Notes: generated by a model not told the origin, from the letters alone. DNA of 64,000 nt from Symbiodinium microadriaticum (GCA_001939145.1 LSRX01001583.1:50002-114001), one strand, 5' to 3'; numbered from the stretch's first letter, positions 12,191 through 25,057 are shown. Translations and numbers: made by a program.

Positions 12191-12385
12191 TTGAGAGATT
12201 TCCTGCTTTTTGTTTGCGGCACTTTGCACAGATTAATCAACCCGGGGCGATTGGAGATGATGTTCGGGGACTTCCTGACCGCTGCGGAGCTGAAGCATGG
12301 AGTGGTCGCGCCAACCGAGACGGCGGTTCGTGCTGCGACTTGGCAAGCAGATCACATCGACATAGTAAGTGACGAGTGTCCCTAG
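12191..12385 (+). CDS. candidate exon, unidentified
   Basis: The frame reads MMFGDFLTAAELKHGVVAPT and continues with coherent, non-repetitive composition up to GGCAAGCAG. No family is recognised, and the exon ends are not certain. Confidence 0.2.
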   Translation: MRDFLLFVCGTLHRLINPGRLEMMFGDFLTAAELKHGVVAPTETAVRAATWQADHIDIVSDECP

Positions 12386-13939
12386 CTGCTGGCACGAAGA
12401 CGAGGTGAGCATGCCTTACGATGCTGACGATGCGGGTACGGGCCGTAACTTGAAGGTGCACGTAGAGCGAAATCAGAACCCGGGCACCGTAGGATTCTTG
12501 AGAAGCATGGCTTCAGACGAGCTTGGTACTGAGAAGATGATGTCGCAGATTGAGCTTGGAGGTTGATGACATAGCTCTAACGACGAGAGCATGGATTCTA
12601 TGGTCGTATTCCAGCATGTATGGTCTGCTTAGAGTGGTCACCTCGCAAGCGTTTCGCGGAAGGACAAGGTGTGGAGGAACCGTCGGTGCACAGGGAAGCA
12701 TGAACACTGAAGAAACCCTTGCAGACACAGGCAATGATCAAGGGACGACGCGAGCACAACTTTGCTTTCCGCACGTTTCTGCGTCATAAGCCTTGTCACA
12801 GGCTTCGCAGGACATACTCTACGTGCCATTGAGAGAGCTGCAGCAACTGTCGCTGTACTGCGTGGATGATGCAGCTGACTGGCCGGACGATTTGTTGCAG
12901 GACCGGGGCACAGTCCAGGTTGTAGGACATGGTAGTGCAGGGAGTTTGTTGTTGTGTTCCGACAGGAGTTCGTTCCCGGCGATCTGACAACTAAGCTCGA
13001 CATGCCTGAATGGCAGCCGTTTCTGCGAGAGCGTCGTTTGTGGATGTGCGCAGGAGGCCCAGAGGCTGGAAGGTCCAAAGTGATTTCCTCTCCCGATCTG
13101 AGGTAACCATGCACTGCTTTGCAGCCTGCATAAATTGAAATAACAAGAATCACAACGAGAGCCGTGTTGCATCTTACCCTCCAGGGCACTCGGCACCTCA
13201 CAGCGGGCTTCCACTGGGATCACCTGCAGAACCTCCATGCCGTCATCAGCGGCAAGAAGGAGGTCCGAACATGCAGTTTTGATGCAATGTCTTGCGTGTT
13301 GAAAGAAAGGTAGAAAGGTCTGCGAAGTTGTGGTGCGCAGGTATTTCTGGTAGCTCCTCTGCAAGCTCCAGCCTTGCATCTTGGACTCCGACACAATCTG
13401 TTGAGGCGTTTCGTCGTCTGTCTGTGTATACATGTTCTGATCACCACATCAAACATGTGCATGAATGCAGCCTTGCCGAGCAGCGTCAGTGGTGATCTCT
13501 TTACTTTCGCGTGCAGCTTGGATCTTCGGTTGGCGGAACTTAACAGCAGAATCCTGTGAGTTTCTGAGCAAGGAAGCTGTAGCTGGACCGATGTAGAAGG
13601 GTAAGGATCATTGTAAATAGACATCGCTTGAGGATACCTGGACAGGATTCCTAGCTCTGCCCCAGCTCTCATCCTCACATCATCTCCGAAGACCTCATCC
13701 AACCGAAGATCCAAGCTGCAAGCGAAAGTAAAGAGATCACTGATGTTGCTCGGCAAGACCGGATGCATGAACGTCTTTGATGCGGTGATCAGCAGAACAT
13801 ATATACACAGACAGGCGACGAAATGCCTCAACAGATTACAAAGTGCACGAATGCACGAGAAAGATGTGTTCGCACGACCCGTGCATGCAAGCAAGCATAG
13901 ATGATGCATAAGATGTGTGTACGATGAACACATGTATTT

Positions 13940-14455
13940 CTGTATGTCCGTATGTCCGTCTGTCTGTCTGTCTGTATGTATGTATGTATGTATCTATGCA
14001 TATAAGTATATGTATATACATGTATGTATGTATACACATACACCTATATCTGTATGTACAAGTATATGTATAGGTATAGGTATAGGTATAGGAAACATTT
14101 GTGTATAGATGTAGGTATGTATGTGCGTACGTACTAGGCACTAGTATGCATGCATGTATGTGCGTGTATGTATGTATGTATGTATGTATGTATGTACGTA
14201 TGTATGTATGTATGTATGTACGTACGCACGTACGTACGTACGTATGTATGTATGTATGTATGTATGTATGACTGTATGTATGTATGTATGTATGTATGCA
14301 TGCATGCATGCATGCATGCATGCATGCATGGATGTATGTATGTATGTATGTNATGTATGTATGTATGTATGTATGCATGCATGCATGCATGCATGCATGC
14401 ATGCATGGATGTATGTATGTATGTATGTTTGTATGTATGTTCGTCTGTCTGCCTG
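13940..14455. repeat. compound tetranucleotide repeat (ATGT/ATGC/GTAC)
   Basis: About 500 bp of tetranucleotide units, largely TATG, with inner blocks of CATG and GTAC. A block (ATGC)n-ATGG-(ATGT)n occurs twice, around 14297-14350 and 14374-14430, about 75 bp apart. A single N at 14352 lies between the two. ATGC and GTAC units are self-complementary, so the tract can fold back on itself. Confidence 0.95.
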
Positions 14456-15041
14456 TCACCGTCTGTCTAACTGCACGCATGCCGTTATGCACAGCACAAG
14501 CATTGCCCCTTATTTCGCATACATGAGTCAGGTATGGAACGCGATTCTCCAGACAAGCCCAGTGGAACATGTCGACCTCGGAACATGGAAGGAGCACCAA
14601 TTTCCGCCTTCGCCGCACTCCGTTGATTTTGCCGTTCTTGTTGACACTTCTTGCATCTGCATTCGAAGTCATTTCTGATTTCTTCAGTCCCTGCTTTCTT
14701 GTCAGGAGTTGCTGAGGTAAGTGCTGTCAGCTGTGATGATGGCTCTTCTCTTCTTTCCCTGTCTGCTTCTACTCCCCATTCGGGGCTCATTCACTGGGGG
14801 TCAGAGGATCCCTTCGGACCTGATAGGAACAAGTAACATCATTTACACTATCTCGGAGACAACCTCGAAGCTGTCCCTTGCATACAGCCGTCTGCAGTCT
14901 GCAGCTTGTTTGGGGAGCAGTACGGGGACTGCCCGCCACCGGTACAAATCTTCTTGTGTGCTGGAGTCACGAAGTCAAGTGTCTCCAGCTCCCTAGAAAA
15001 GTTCAGGGATCTTCAGGGATGTTTCGAGATCTTGGGCACTG

Positions 15042-15275
15042 TTGTGCACAGATGGCCGAGGCGTGGTTTTCGTGCTTTTCCACGGAAATGAACAGCACCT
15101 GCCCCACACTGCAGAAAGTGTCTCTCGGAGGATCTTGCTGGAAAAGTGCGACATGCAGTCGATCGAGTCCACATCTGATTACACGCTCGTCTCCATTGAC
15201 CGGCGTTTCGAAGAGACACTTGTTGGAATTGGTCTCTGGGGCTTCGTCTGTGTTACTGTAGGTATGTGTGGTTTT
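15042..15275 (+). CDS. candidate exon, unidentified
   Basis: A continuous open frame of about 75 codons reads as ordinary soluble protein (HTAESVSRRILLEKCDMQ; TSDYTLVSIDRRFEETLVGI). It has an AG|G acceptor option at CTCTCGGAG|G and a GT donor at GGAATTG|GT. No domain is recognised. Confidence 0.25.
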
Positions 15276-16159
15276 GTGGCAGGAACAGCTTGACGCATCC
15301 GGCCATGGTGGAGGAAATGAAGGAGCATCATTTTGCCAAACCCTCATGCCGACTCGTTTGATCTGAAGCAGGAACCGGTCGCTCGAGCCATGCTGTACCC
15401 TGGAGATGTGCAGCCCTTGGGTTTGCAGTCTTGTTCTGTTTGTAAATCGCATCTAAGAAGCATCCCGCACCTGTCCAGCTGCCTATGTCAATTCTCGACG
15501 AAACATGACGAAACGAGGCTATCTACATCCCACCGGGTTGGTGGCATTCCGTGCGCACTTGGCAGCCGCAATCGCCCGAAGCACTGCCCTTCTCCATGAG
15601 ACTCTTGGCCGCATGGGGATAAAGGCCTCGCCGCAGGTTAGAGGCGACAGCAAGAGCGTGTTACCTAGGTGTGAATTTCTGGTATGAAATGACGCCTGCA
15701 GCTTGGCTTGCATGGCATGGCAATGATGAGGTTAACTCTGATTCCGCTCTACTGGAACAGCAGGTCAAGGCAGCTTCAACAGTCAGAGAGAGGCGCAATC
15801 CCAGCCTTGAGATGGCCTGTGTCCTTTCAGGAGGCAGCGGCTGCACAGCGATCCATGCTTTTGACGCTGGAAGTGCTCTCCTGCCAGCACGCTTTGGCCG
15901 GACTTCCCGAGGACTGACAAACAATCACAACGGAAAGGGGCTGCCGTCAGCTCTGAGCTAGAGAGGCAGAGAGAAAGAGACAGCAATAAACAAGATGATG
16001 CATTTCAAAGGTCCCTGGCGCTCCGTATGTGCTGCTGAGAGGTTGGGGGATTGTAGGTATGGTTCGGATTTGAGTTACCTGGTCTGGCGCAGGGTTTGTG
16101 CCGAGAGGTTGCAGTTGAACTATCAAGCCCGCTTTGCCCTATCATGCTTTTCGCCCCAG

Positions 16160-16338
16160 GGATCCGCAACATGCAAAGACAGAGCAAGAAGACCGCCAAA
16201 GCAAAGGGAAGATTTAAATCAGACCTCAGAATACTTTTCCCATGAAGCGAAACAGTGGGCAAGGAACACATCAGCAAACTCCTCAAGAAGCTGGGCGTGA
16301 AGGAAGAAAGTGACGACGGCTTCACTGCAGTGGACTAG
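16160..16338 (+). CDS. candidate C-terminal exons of an unidentified gene
   Basis: A basic stretch (NMQRQSKKTAKAKGRFK) after a CCCAG|G acceptor is followed by EHISKLLKKLGVKEESDDGF and a stop at 16336-16338. The two pieces are in one frame but separated by a stop, so an intron is needed between them. The composition is protein-like; the identity is unknown. Confidence 0.22.
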
Positions 16339-16487
16339 CCTTCAACAACTTCCCGCAGTTCAATCTCAATGCAACTCCAGGTGGACTGCAGGGTCTCTAA
16401 GTTGTCCTCATCGATGGTCCGGCGTAGAAGCTCACTTGTGTACAACCGTACCGTCGCCGTTGACGATGTACCTGCGACGGTTGCGGC

Positions 16488-16974
16488 ATGGTCAGTTTGG
16501 ATCCATCTGATCCGTCCGGAGACAGCGATCGCCTTGCGAATGAGCCTTGGCCATTGTGGCCAGCGCTCCCAGAAAGTTTCAGCGGAGACTTCAGCAACAT
16601 GGGCTTGATGATCGAGAGGCATCAAGCGAATTTCCGGAACGAGCTGCTGCACATTTCTCTGATGAGGCATGGCGTTTGCCAGCACTCGTGGCCAGGCGTC
16701 CACTGAGCAGAGCCAGAGTGGCAGTTTCCACAAGCATAGTCTTGTTTTTGCTAGCTTTGCAGTGCAAAGCTTGCAGCAGCTGCAGTGGTACTGGGAGGGG
16801 GTTGTGCAACTCGACATTGAGTCGTTCCACGAGCTGAAAAGACTGCATGTCGTCCTTCTGCCAAAATGCCACCCGTGGACGAATGAAGCATTTCCAGAGC
16901 GACTGTTTTCTCACAACCTTGCAACCTGCCTGTCTGTACCAGTTGTGTTTTCGATTCACATGAACACGAGCTGA
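16488..16974 (+). CDS. candidate exons, unidentified
   Basis: One frame gives DPSDPSGDSDRLANEPWPLW and then ERHQANFRNELLHISLM. A second frame gives SLQQLQWYWEGVVQLDIESF. Both look like soluble protein with plausible AG|G and GC splice signals. They precede the nickel transporter gene but do not align to that family. Confidence 0.2.
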
Positions 16975-17310
16975 TGCCATTTTCCTGACCGAGCTTTGCA
17001 CTGGTTCCGTATGTACTGGCGAAAATTAAATATGAAGATATGATGTCTTAGATATCACAAGTACGCATGTATGTCTGTGTGTGTAAATTCAGACTCAGAC
17101 GTAAGTATACATGTGTGTCTACATATGTATTTATGCAGAAAGTATACAGCAACTCTTGGAGGCTCCCCACAGATGCTCGTGGTGGTTCATCGCTGTCCCT
17201 TCAAGTCACCTAGGGGTAGTGGCCCCAACCCCTGGTTCCTTGCCTACTGAGTGAAGGTGAAGTAAGCTCCTTCCGTTGCCTAATCCTTTGTCATCTTGCA
17301 GCTCGGCGCG

Positions 17311-20300
17311 ATGCCGGACACGCTGACGGAGGACTTTCCTCCGGCCAGTATCCGAAGCAGAGCTGTCCCGTACTGCTATCAGGAGCTGCTGAGACACAGG
17401 GCGGAAGCAAGTGACACAGAGGATCTCAAGAAACAGGCAGTCCCAGTATCTCGGCGCACAGAGGCCAAGAGTCCCATGTTGAAGTGCAAAAGACTTGCTG
17501 CTTCGGAGTGCTGTTCGTTCGGATCGAGCAAGGGTTGAGGACTATGCCACTATGCACTCCGTCAAGTTCTGCTTGTGTACAGCAGCATGCATCAAGGGCA
17601 TCTGAAGCTACAGTCAACCAAGTCCTGCCATGTGGTGCTCTTTGTAACACTTGGGTCGCCGAGGTTTTGACGGGCATCGCCCTCCTCACGGTTTCTCAGC
17701 ACCAGCAGTGAGACGCAAGGGAGGGGTGCCACGGCGCGCAGGTAGGAATTGCACATGCATCGACGCAGCCGAGGCGGTTCTGGCAGGTTGTTTACTGCTC
17801 TTGGCGCCCGAGCTCCTGACCATGGGAGTGTTGGCCTACTGTCTGGGGTCGCGTTCCAAGAGCCTTTGTGTTGATGTCTCTCGTGCAGTGTGAGAGTCCT
17901 GTGTAGACCAGGCTCAGACATGCCGTCGATGCAGACCACATCGCTGCGATCGACAACGTTACTCGGAGGTCCCGCTTTATGGGGAAACCGACGGCGCTGC
18001 TCTGTCGCTGTCCTCTTCAGGCTCACCACCGGGGGAAGGCGGCCTGTTACTGTGGGCTTCTTCTTCGCGTTGGGCCACTCGACGGTCGTCGTAATCGTGT
18101 CCCGGGCTTACTTCTTCTGGATTCCTTAAACCCGCACTCCCCGGCCAGCGCCTCCCTGACGAGGTGCGCACTGCTGGCGCTGCCGAGCCCACAGGTGCAT
18201 GAAGCCGTGAGGACGCCTTCGAGACACTCTTAATTAATCCCATACATCTTACTGGGATGCGCAGCCCCTCATAAGCAGACAAGACTTTGTCGACTGAGTG
18301 TTTGCAATCTGGCAGGAAATTGGAGTCGAACGGCGGCATGGTTTCAGCAGTCTTTTCCGGCGGCTACCTGATGCAATCTGTCGTCATGTAACACATGCAC
18401 GCAGCCTAGCAGCTCACAGCACCTGAGGTTTTCTAGTGGTGATAGCTGCCGGGCCCTCAGAGGAACAGAGTGCTTGCATTAGCAGACCTTTGAATGGTGA
18501 TGGGTCTGGAACATAACATTCGATGTATTTGTCGCCAAGCTGTGACAGGCAAGATTCAGAAGGATGAAGTATCAGCATCAGAATTGCTTCTAGCCACCAT
18601 GTGCGTTTTGTACGCTTGTTGCCATGTTGTCTCATGCTGTCACCTTAACTTCCGGTTGGGTATGTCGTCCCAGAGATCCCTGGTCCCGGTGAAGAGCCCA
18701 ATATCTCGAATGCAATTGACAGAGCACAGATACAATTACTCTGGTGCATTGTCAGCTACGAACAGAGCATCATGCAACCAGCTGTCGAAAGTCTTTGTCG
18801 CATCTGCGATGTCCGAAGTTGTGAACATTTCATGGTGGGTTCGGTCGTCTGTGTCATGCACTGGGAGCAGGTCATCAACTTCGTTCTGCTTCTGTGGATG
18901 GGACGGTCTTGGAAGGACTGCTAGTTCAGTGTTTCGCCTACCACGGTGTGCGACTGCTGGGCCCTGTCTAGGATGATCGAAGCTTCTTGGCTTTATGGCC
19001 TCGAATACCTGCCCCATGCATACAGGCTTTGCTCAGATTCCCCGTAGACAGTCCCACACCCCGTCCTTCTTTTCCGCCGCACTGAGGATATGCCAACCAT
19101 CATCATTCCACTGCAGGGTTCTACACCACTTGCTGTCCTGGCTTGTTTAGTGGCATTGCAGCTCCCTGGCACATGCAGCCTGGCGACGATTACATCCTTT
19201 TGCATCAGGCTTGTTTGCAAGTCAATTGGCTGATGGTGCCTCTTGTGTAGCTGGCTACAAGGTTTCCAGTCGGGTTTGCCTTTGGCTTGGGCTTCGAGAC
19301 CTCAAGCGAAGTGGCCGTGCTTGCCATGGCTTTGACCTTGGACTGCCAGGGCATGTTGGTTGTCATGGCAGTACACATTCAAGTCATGGTTCAATCACGT
19401 TTCTGCGCATTGCCGGTGTCGAGACGGAAGTCTTTTGCTGGCCTTCCTGCACCCGTCAGTGCCCAGGTTGGACTTTCACACAGTCTTGAGCATCCAGCTA
19501 CTGGCCACAAGTACTTTGTCTTCTCGTGCTGTGACTCACTTCAACCGCTTCATGTTGAACTGGCTGCACGGAGGCGTGGGTGATGCTTCTCCCATTCATG
19601 TTCTTGGTCGGGATGTGCCTCATAGACACTGCCAATGGGATCCTCATGGCGTGGGTTTATGGATCGGGAAAAGATGGCAACAAGCAGAGGCTGCAATTCG
19701 GCTGCATAAGCATACTCATTCTACAAATTTGGTCTTCCTCTCCGTCCGTTTAAAGCACTGTCAGGCGGGGTATGTCTTGGAAGGTTGGCAATCGTGGAGC
19801 CCAAGACGGTTAGCAGTTGTTGTTGCTGGTTGCACTTGACCTAGGTACTACAACATGGTCGTGACAGCAACGTCGGCTGCGAAACTTGAAATCAGCTACA
19901 TTGTGTGTGGCGTGACTGCACGATGTATTGATATCGGTTATTTCCAACAAAGGATCGCTCTCCTCGTCGGTGTTTTGGAGCTGCTGGGTGTCATTGCAAC
20001 TCGTGAAGGCAGGGAGTGTGGTGTCCAGTTGTCCAGTTATCAGGAGACTCGTGCAAGGTTGTAAGCAAGCCGTAAGTGATCCCCGTGATTTCCCTGCTGC
20101 ATGTCGCAGATCTTCATGGTCCGTTTTGGGATTTTATCGTGGAGCTCAACAATGACTTTGAAACCGTGGGAATCGTGATTGTTGTCTTCTTTCTGACGCT
20201 CTGCAGAAAGAGCTCCGACAGCCTCCGTGATGGTCTGCCCCCCCCCCCCAACAGATTGGCAACCATAAAAGGAGAAGCAGCACGACAATCGCAGTCAGCA

Positions 20301-20501
20301 CAGCCCACAATCACAGTGATAATCGGGTTCGCCATCACCATGACAAATCGTCGTCGTTCCGTCATTGGCATCATCCTCATTCCATCGTTGCCATACCATC
20401 GCCATCGCCGCCTTCCTTTTCAACAACATCGTCTTGTTCAGGTTCATAGTGTTTATCACGTGTTCCACCGTCTGGGGAGATGCCCTAGCAAGGCAGCATG
20501 A
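17311..20501 (+). CDS. NiCoT-type nickel/cobalt transporter, copy 1 (multi-exon)
   Basis: This is a polytopic membrane permease for Ni2+/Co2+ uptake. Exons read by eye: 17383-17457 (cytosolic N-terminus, possibly from ATG 17311), 17742 or 17787 to 17847 (TM I), 17912-17968 (LRHAVDADHIAAIDNVTRR, the TM II metal signature), 18021-about 18105 (GFFFALGHSTVVVIV, TM III), 18316-18359 (44 nt), 18428-about 18470 (FLVVIAAG, TM IV), 19262-19328 (FPVGFAFGLGFETSSE, TM V), 19467-19496 (30 nt), 19574-19689 (GMCLIDTANG, TM VI), 19845-19880 (YYNMVVTATSA), 19953-20008 (LELLGVIA), and 20110 onward (GPFWDFIVELNNDF). All four family signatures are present in order. Introns are 52 and 64 nt early on and longer later; donors are GT, GC or GA. 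The loop between TM III and TM IV seems short, so one exon may be missing. The exact stop (20501 in the open frame) is uncertain. Confidence 0.85.
17650..18214 (+). repeat. duplicated block, unit 1 (565 bp)
   Basis: Direct repeat of 22800-23382, covering the TM I-III exons of the transporter and their introns. I count three substitutions plus one 18-nt length difference. The flanks on both sides differ completely. Confidence 0.97.
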
Positions 20502-22254
20502 TGTAGTCCCTGATCATCCTGCCTGATAGCGTGTCCCGGTGCGGGCTCTCTTCAGAGTCCTTGAATCCTTGACGCAAATTTGAGAGAGGGCCCCTAAGGC
20601 CTAGGGCCTATATAAACTCCGTACCTGAGCATGAAAGGCTGTGAAGGGCGCGCACTCGGCTCTCAGAGGCCCTGCCCTGACAGGAACCCGCCGTTCAAGA
20701 GTCTAGTGATTCTGGGTCCTCCGGTTTGGTGTTGCGTTAAATGTACGAACCCTCCCTCCCAATCAGAATAAGAGGAATGTGTGCGCAAACAAGTTTTCTC
20801 TCCGGAAAGCTCAGGTCAATCGCTATGGCGGCATACGTCGGCTTCAAGTATATATTCCCGAATGAGGAGGCACTCCTGCATCGTAGAGTGTCTGTGCATG
20901 GCCTCCTTTCATGACCTGTAGATTGGGGCTAAAGCTTCCTGCTGGAGGCTTGTGGCGCTGTGGTTTGACACGCGGATGCAGCCAAGCAACCTGGCCAGCA
21001 GACACAGGCTGCACGTTGGTCTGGGAGGTGTGCGTTGGAGAAAACAGCGCCAGTGTAATTCGACTGGAGCGTTTTAAAGTTGTGAGCTCAGCCTCAGGGA
21101 CTTTCAAGTGATCGGCAGGCAAGAAATACTAGTTACTAGAACTTGAGTTGGAAGCCGTAGGAGCAAAATGAAGGATGGTCAGGATCATTTGGCTGCATGA
21201 GTTTCTCTCAATGGTAGCATGGACAGTTCGTCAAACATGCATCCACCGTAGCTCGGGATGGATTCGCAGTGAACCCGAAACAGTGCAAACTTCAGTCAAG
21301 AAGGTTAAGCATCCAGTCTCGACAGCCCGGCATCAGCAGCATTACATCGGAAACTGACGTAGCATAGGGGCTTGCTTGCTTGGTCCTGAGAACGTCGAGG
21401 GGCAGGGAATTCAACTTTCATTCACTTTCGGTCCGCAGCGGACCAACCGAACCGCAGGCTAAAGGGTCATGCAAATTGAAATCAGCAACAAGTCGCTAGC
21501 AAGAGCTTCATATGCTTGCAAGCGAGGCAGCTCGCATGCTCGCCTGCCGTTGTTGGAGAATTTCATAGTGGTTCACTCGAGCTGGCCGCTTCCAGCATAG
21601 CGGCCGGCAGCATGCTTCCCGCACACACCTCGGAGTGGGCAGCTGCCTGACTCTTCTTCGGAAGGGTGTTGAGAGAAGTTTGTCCTTGGCACAAAGTCTG
21701 CTGGGCATATCCACGGCCACAAGTGAGCAGCCGGCCAAGACCGGTCGCTGCTTGTAACAAGCCTGGTACCACTCCCAATTTGTCCGCCTCTAGGGTTTGC
21801 CATCCCCACTCAGGTGCATGCTACTGTAGCCATTGCGCACACACTGACCGCGATACAGCTTGGCTGAAAATGTCTGCCTCGAATCTCACAATTCGACAGT
21901 GACGCTTGGTTGTTGCCGCAGTGTGTTGTTGAGCTTTGCTGTTTTGTCCAGATCACACTTCGCACAGTTTTCTGAGAACTGCTGAGCACTGCCATGTCGG
22001 TACGACTTGCAGACCGCAAAACAAGACCAGACTCATAGAGCGCAGCCTAGAAAGTCTGGGGGCACCGTGATAACAGTGGATGCGGAAGCCTTTGCAGAAA
22101 TTGCCTCCTGGGCGATGACGGCCAGCGGCATGCTTTCCGAGGACTCCATGATATGGCTTACGCTCAAGCTACCTGCAACTCAATATGGGATGCATGCCAT
22201 CACCTATCAGCATACACGTGAAGGTGATTCGCGCTGTGCCACCAAAACTGGCAG
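20502..22254. other. spacer between the two transporter genes
   Basis: 1.75 kb without recognised exons. It contains a run of about 13 C (20237 onward lies just upstream), a short GC-rich palindrome-like GGCCTAGGGCC with TATATAA near 20600, and scattered short open frames. The upstream N-terminal exons of copy 2 may begin in its right end. Confidence 0.35.
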
Positions 22255-25002
22255 GAGCTGCTTGGGCAGGACGATGACAAAGCTGCAGTCCGGAAGGAGG
22301 CGATCAAGAAGCAAGCTATTCCAGCATCTCGCCAGAAGGACAGAGAGCCAGAGAAAGTGTCGGGGATTTCTACGATCAGAGTGCCGGACCAGAACCGGGT
22401 TTCCATGAGAGCCGCCTCTGATGTGGAGCACCGAGCGGGCATGAGATGGCCGATACAGTTGGGACAGGGTAGAGGACCGGGATCAGGTTGAGGGTCTCGT
22501 GGTGACTCCTCCTGATGTTATCAGTTGCCTTCCTTCCGCCCAGTCTTCGGCTTGCTACGCAAAAGCTTGCTGAGGTATGTTCTAGCCATTCCTGCACTTG
22601 ACTCTTTCGATTCTGAATTCTTCTGTTTTCATTTCTTTCACTTGCTCTTCGTTTCTGCTACGGGTAGCATGGTGACGCCTTTCACCAGCTTTTGGCGAGT
22701 TCGCGCGGGTGGGTCCGAAGGTCCAAAGAGTTCGTCAAGGCCAAATTCAGAGCTCGTCCGGGTGTACCTGTGAAGCTTTGTCGGTTTGCCGCATCATGCC
22801 TTGGGTCGCCGAGGTTTTGACGGGCATAGCCCTCCTCACGGTTTCTCAGCACCAGCGGTGAGACGCAAGGGAGGGGTGCCACGGCGCGCAGGTAGGAATT
22901 GCACATGCATCGACGCAGCCGAGGCGGTTCTGGCAGGTTGTTTACTGCTCTTGGCACCCGAGCTCCTGACCATGGGAGTGTTGGCCTACTGTCTGGGGTC
23001 GCGTTCCAAGAGCCTTTGTGTTGATGTCTCTCGGCTGTGCTTGACAGCAAGTGCAGTGTGAGAGTCCTGTGTAGACCAGGCTCAGACATGCCGTCGATGC
23101 AGACCACATCGCTGCGATCGACAACGTTACTCGGAGGTCCCGCTTTATGGGGAAACCGACGGCGCTGCTCTGTCGCTGTCCTCTTCAGGCTCACCACCGG
23201 GGGAAGGCGGCCTGTTACTGTGGGCTTCTTCTTCGCGTTGGGCCACTCGACGGTCGTCGTAATCGTGTCCCGGGCTTACTTCTTCTGGATTCCTTAAACC
23301 CGCACTCCCCGGCCAGCGCCTCCCTGACGAGGTGCGCACTGCTGGCGCTGCCGAGCCCACAGGTGCATGAAGCCGTGAGGACTCGCTTTAACTCGCTTTG
23401 CGTCCGAAAGCAACTCCGCGCTGGCATCTTCTGAAGCAAGTGTGAAGCAGGAGAGCAGAATCGAGTGGTGGTCTTCTTGGAGCTACAATCTCAGGTAGCC
23501 TCCCGCCTTAGTCAAGCAGAATTAGTCTGTCTCCTTCGGAATCAGCACCGGTTGGCGTCTTTACCCTAGAATGGGCTCCAAGTGATGTCTAAGAGGCCAA
23601 CAATGGTGCACGTCTTTCCCTGACCCATTCGAGGCTTCTTGGTGGCCATCGCAGCTGGATTCTCAGATTTGCGCTGTAGAACTGATTCCACAGCTCTCGT
23701 CCAGCCTGCAAGAGTCCCTGGCATTCCACCTCCCCAGCCGGAAACTCGAGACACAGCTCCAGAAGCACGTGCTACAATAAGGGGGAATAGGTTAGCCAAG
23801 CACGAATGCAAGTTCGTTTTCCCCCAGAATGCAGCAACCCTAATCCCAAGAACGAGGTGTTGCGTGGCTATTTAAGTTCTTGAAGTGGGTGTTGGATGAG
23901 CACCTGAATCCCAGTCGAGTTTTTTTGGTTGCATGGCGAGTCGGCAGAGATACAGATGTGTTGTGGGATACGCTAAGCTCTTAAGAGGTTGGCCGGGGCA
24001 GGCAGGAGATGTGCTAACGAGGAGACGTTGGCTAGACCTCTTGCGGAGTAGCGGCAGAAGGTTCATCAAGCCTGTGGCCTCACACGACTCCGATACACTC
24101 AAGCTTCTGGAGCGGGATCTGACTCCTGATGCAATCCGCCGCTCTTTCCGCGTGCATGTGTACTGTCCATGCTGAATATTTTCAATGTGAGATCCCTGCC
24201 GCTTGCTGTGAGCACCGCCTCGTCATCATGGCCGCCGTCTCCCAAAATGATTTCCGGCTGGCTGGGAACCCTAAAGGAGTTTGTTGGTGGGAAGCTCTAA
24301 CCCTCAGATGCTTGGCAACCCTGCGCCCCAAAACGAGGTGTCGGCTCGCAACCCAGACTAAGCGGAGATGTTGGGTGGGATGACAAAACAAACCGGCCCA
24401 CAGCAATCCGAGTACTGATAGGGAACAGAAGGCTCTGGGCCGAGCAGCCATGTTTGCTGCCTCCACAACTGTCACGCTGTCCACTTGTCTCTCGCTGCCT
24501 CCGAGGACCCTTGATGTTTTGTTCAAAGAGCTTTGGTTTAGGATTGTCGAGCAATCGCTGGACTTAACGGCAGTTGTTGATAGGCAAACTATACTATAGT
24601 TTTTCAGTTCGGGATCATCTTCGTTGCTGTCCCGCGCCCGGTTCCCAAAAAACTGACGAACATGCTGGTATTGATTCGAAGAGGCTTCGAACTGAGCAGG
24701 TGGTCAATTTCTTCCTTCTGCGGCGGCAAGTGCAGTCGTGGAAAGACCGGTCCTTAGTCTACCGTCTTTTCTGCTGTAGCAGCTTGCGTCGTGTCCGTCT
24801 CAGGAGCAGAGCAGACACTTGGCAACACTGGGGCTCCGGCTACCGGCTACCAATACAGATGCTTGAAACTGCTTACAACTGCATCCAGGATACGGCGAGC
24901 ACGAGCACACTGTGGCTGGCATGTGCATGACCTGCTGCCCGGGCATGTTCACCGGAATCACAGCTCCATGGCAGATGCCGCTAGTCATGCACTAGGCACT
25001 TG

Positions 25003-25057
<55 letters not shown>

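Larger units (their letters stand above)
9296..13930. other. long low-information stretch, only isolated exon candidates
   Basis: No family could be recognised in 4.6 kb. Short open frames occur on both strands. Two that read as coherent protein are listed separately (10608-10887 and 12191-12385). The rest looks like intron or intergenic sequence of ordinary composition. Confidence 0.3.

Noticed and set aside
13836-14678. Long Met/Tyr/Val/Cys- or His/Ile/Thr-repeating open frames on both strands
   Set aside because: They are translations of the tetranucleotide tract in several frames and carry no protein signal.
17592-18029. Minus-strand ORFs in the duplicated block (also 22682-23197)
   Set aside because: They are shadows of the plus-strand transporter exons; the plus strand gives the NiCoT motifs.
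20600-20620. TATATAA near a GC palindrome as a promoter of transporter copy 2
   Set aside because: It lies about 1.6 kb before the first recognised exon, and dinoflagellate promoters are not known to rely on canonical TATA boxes.
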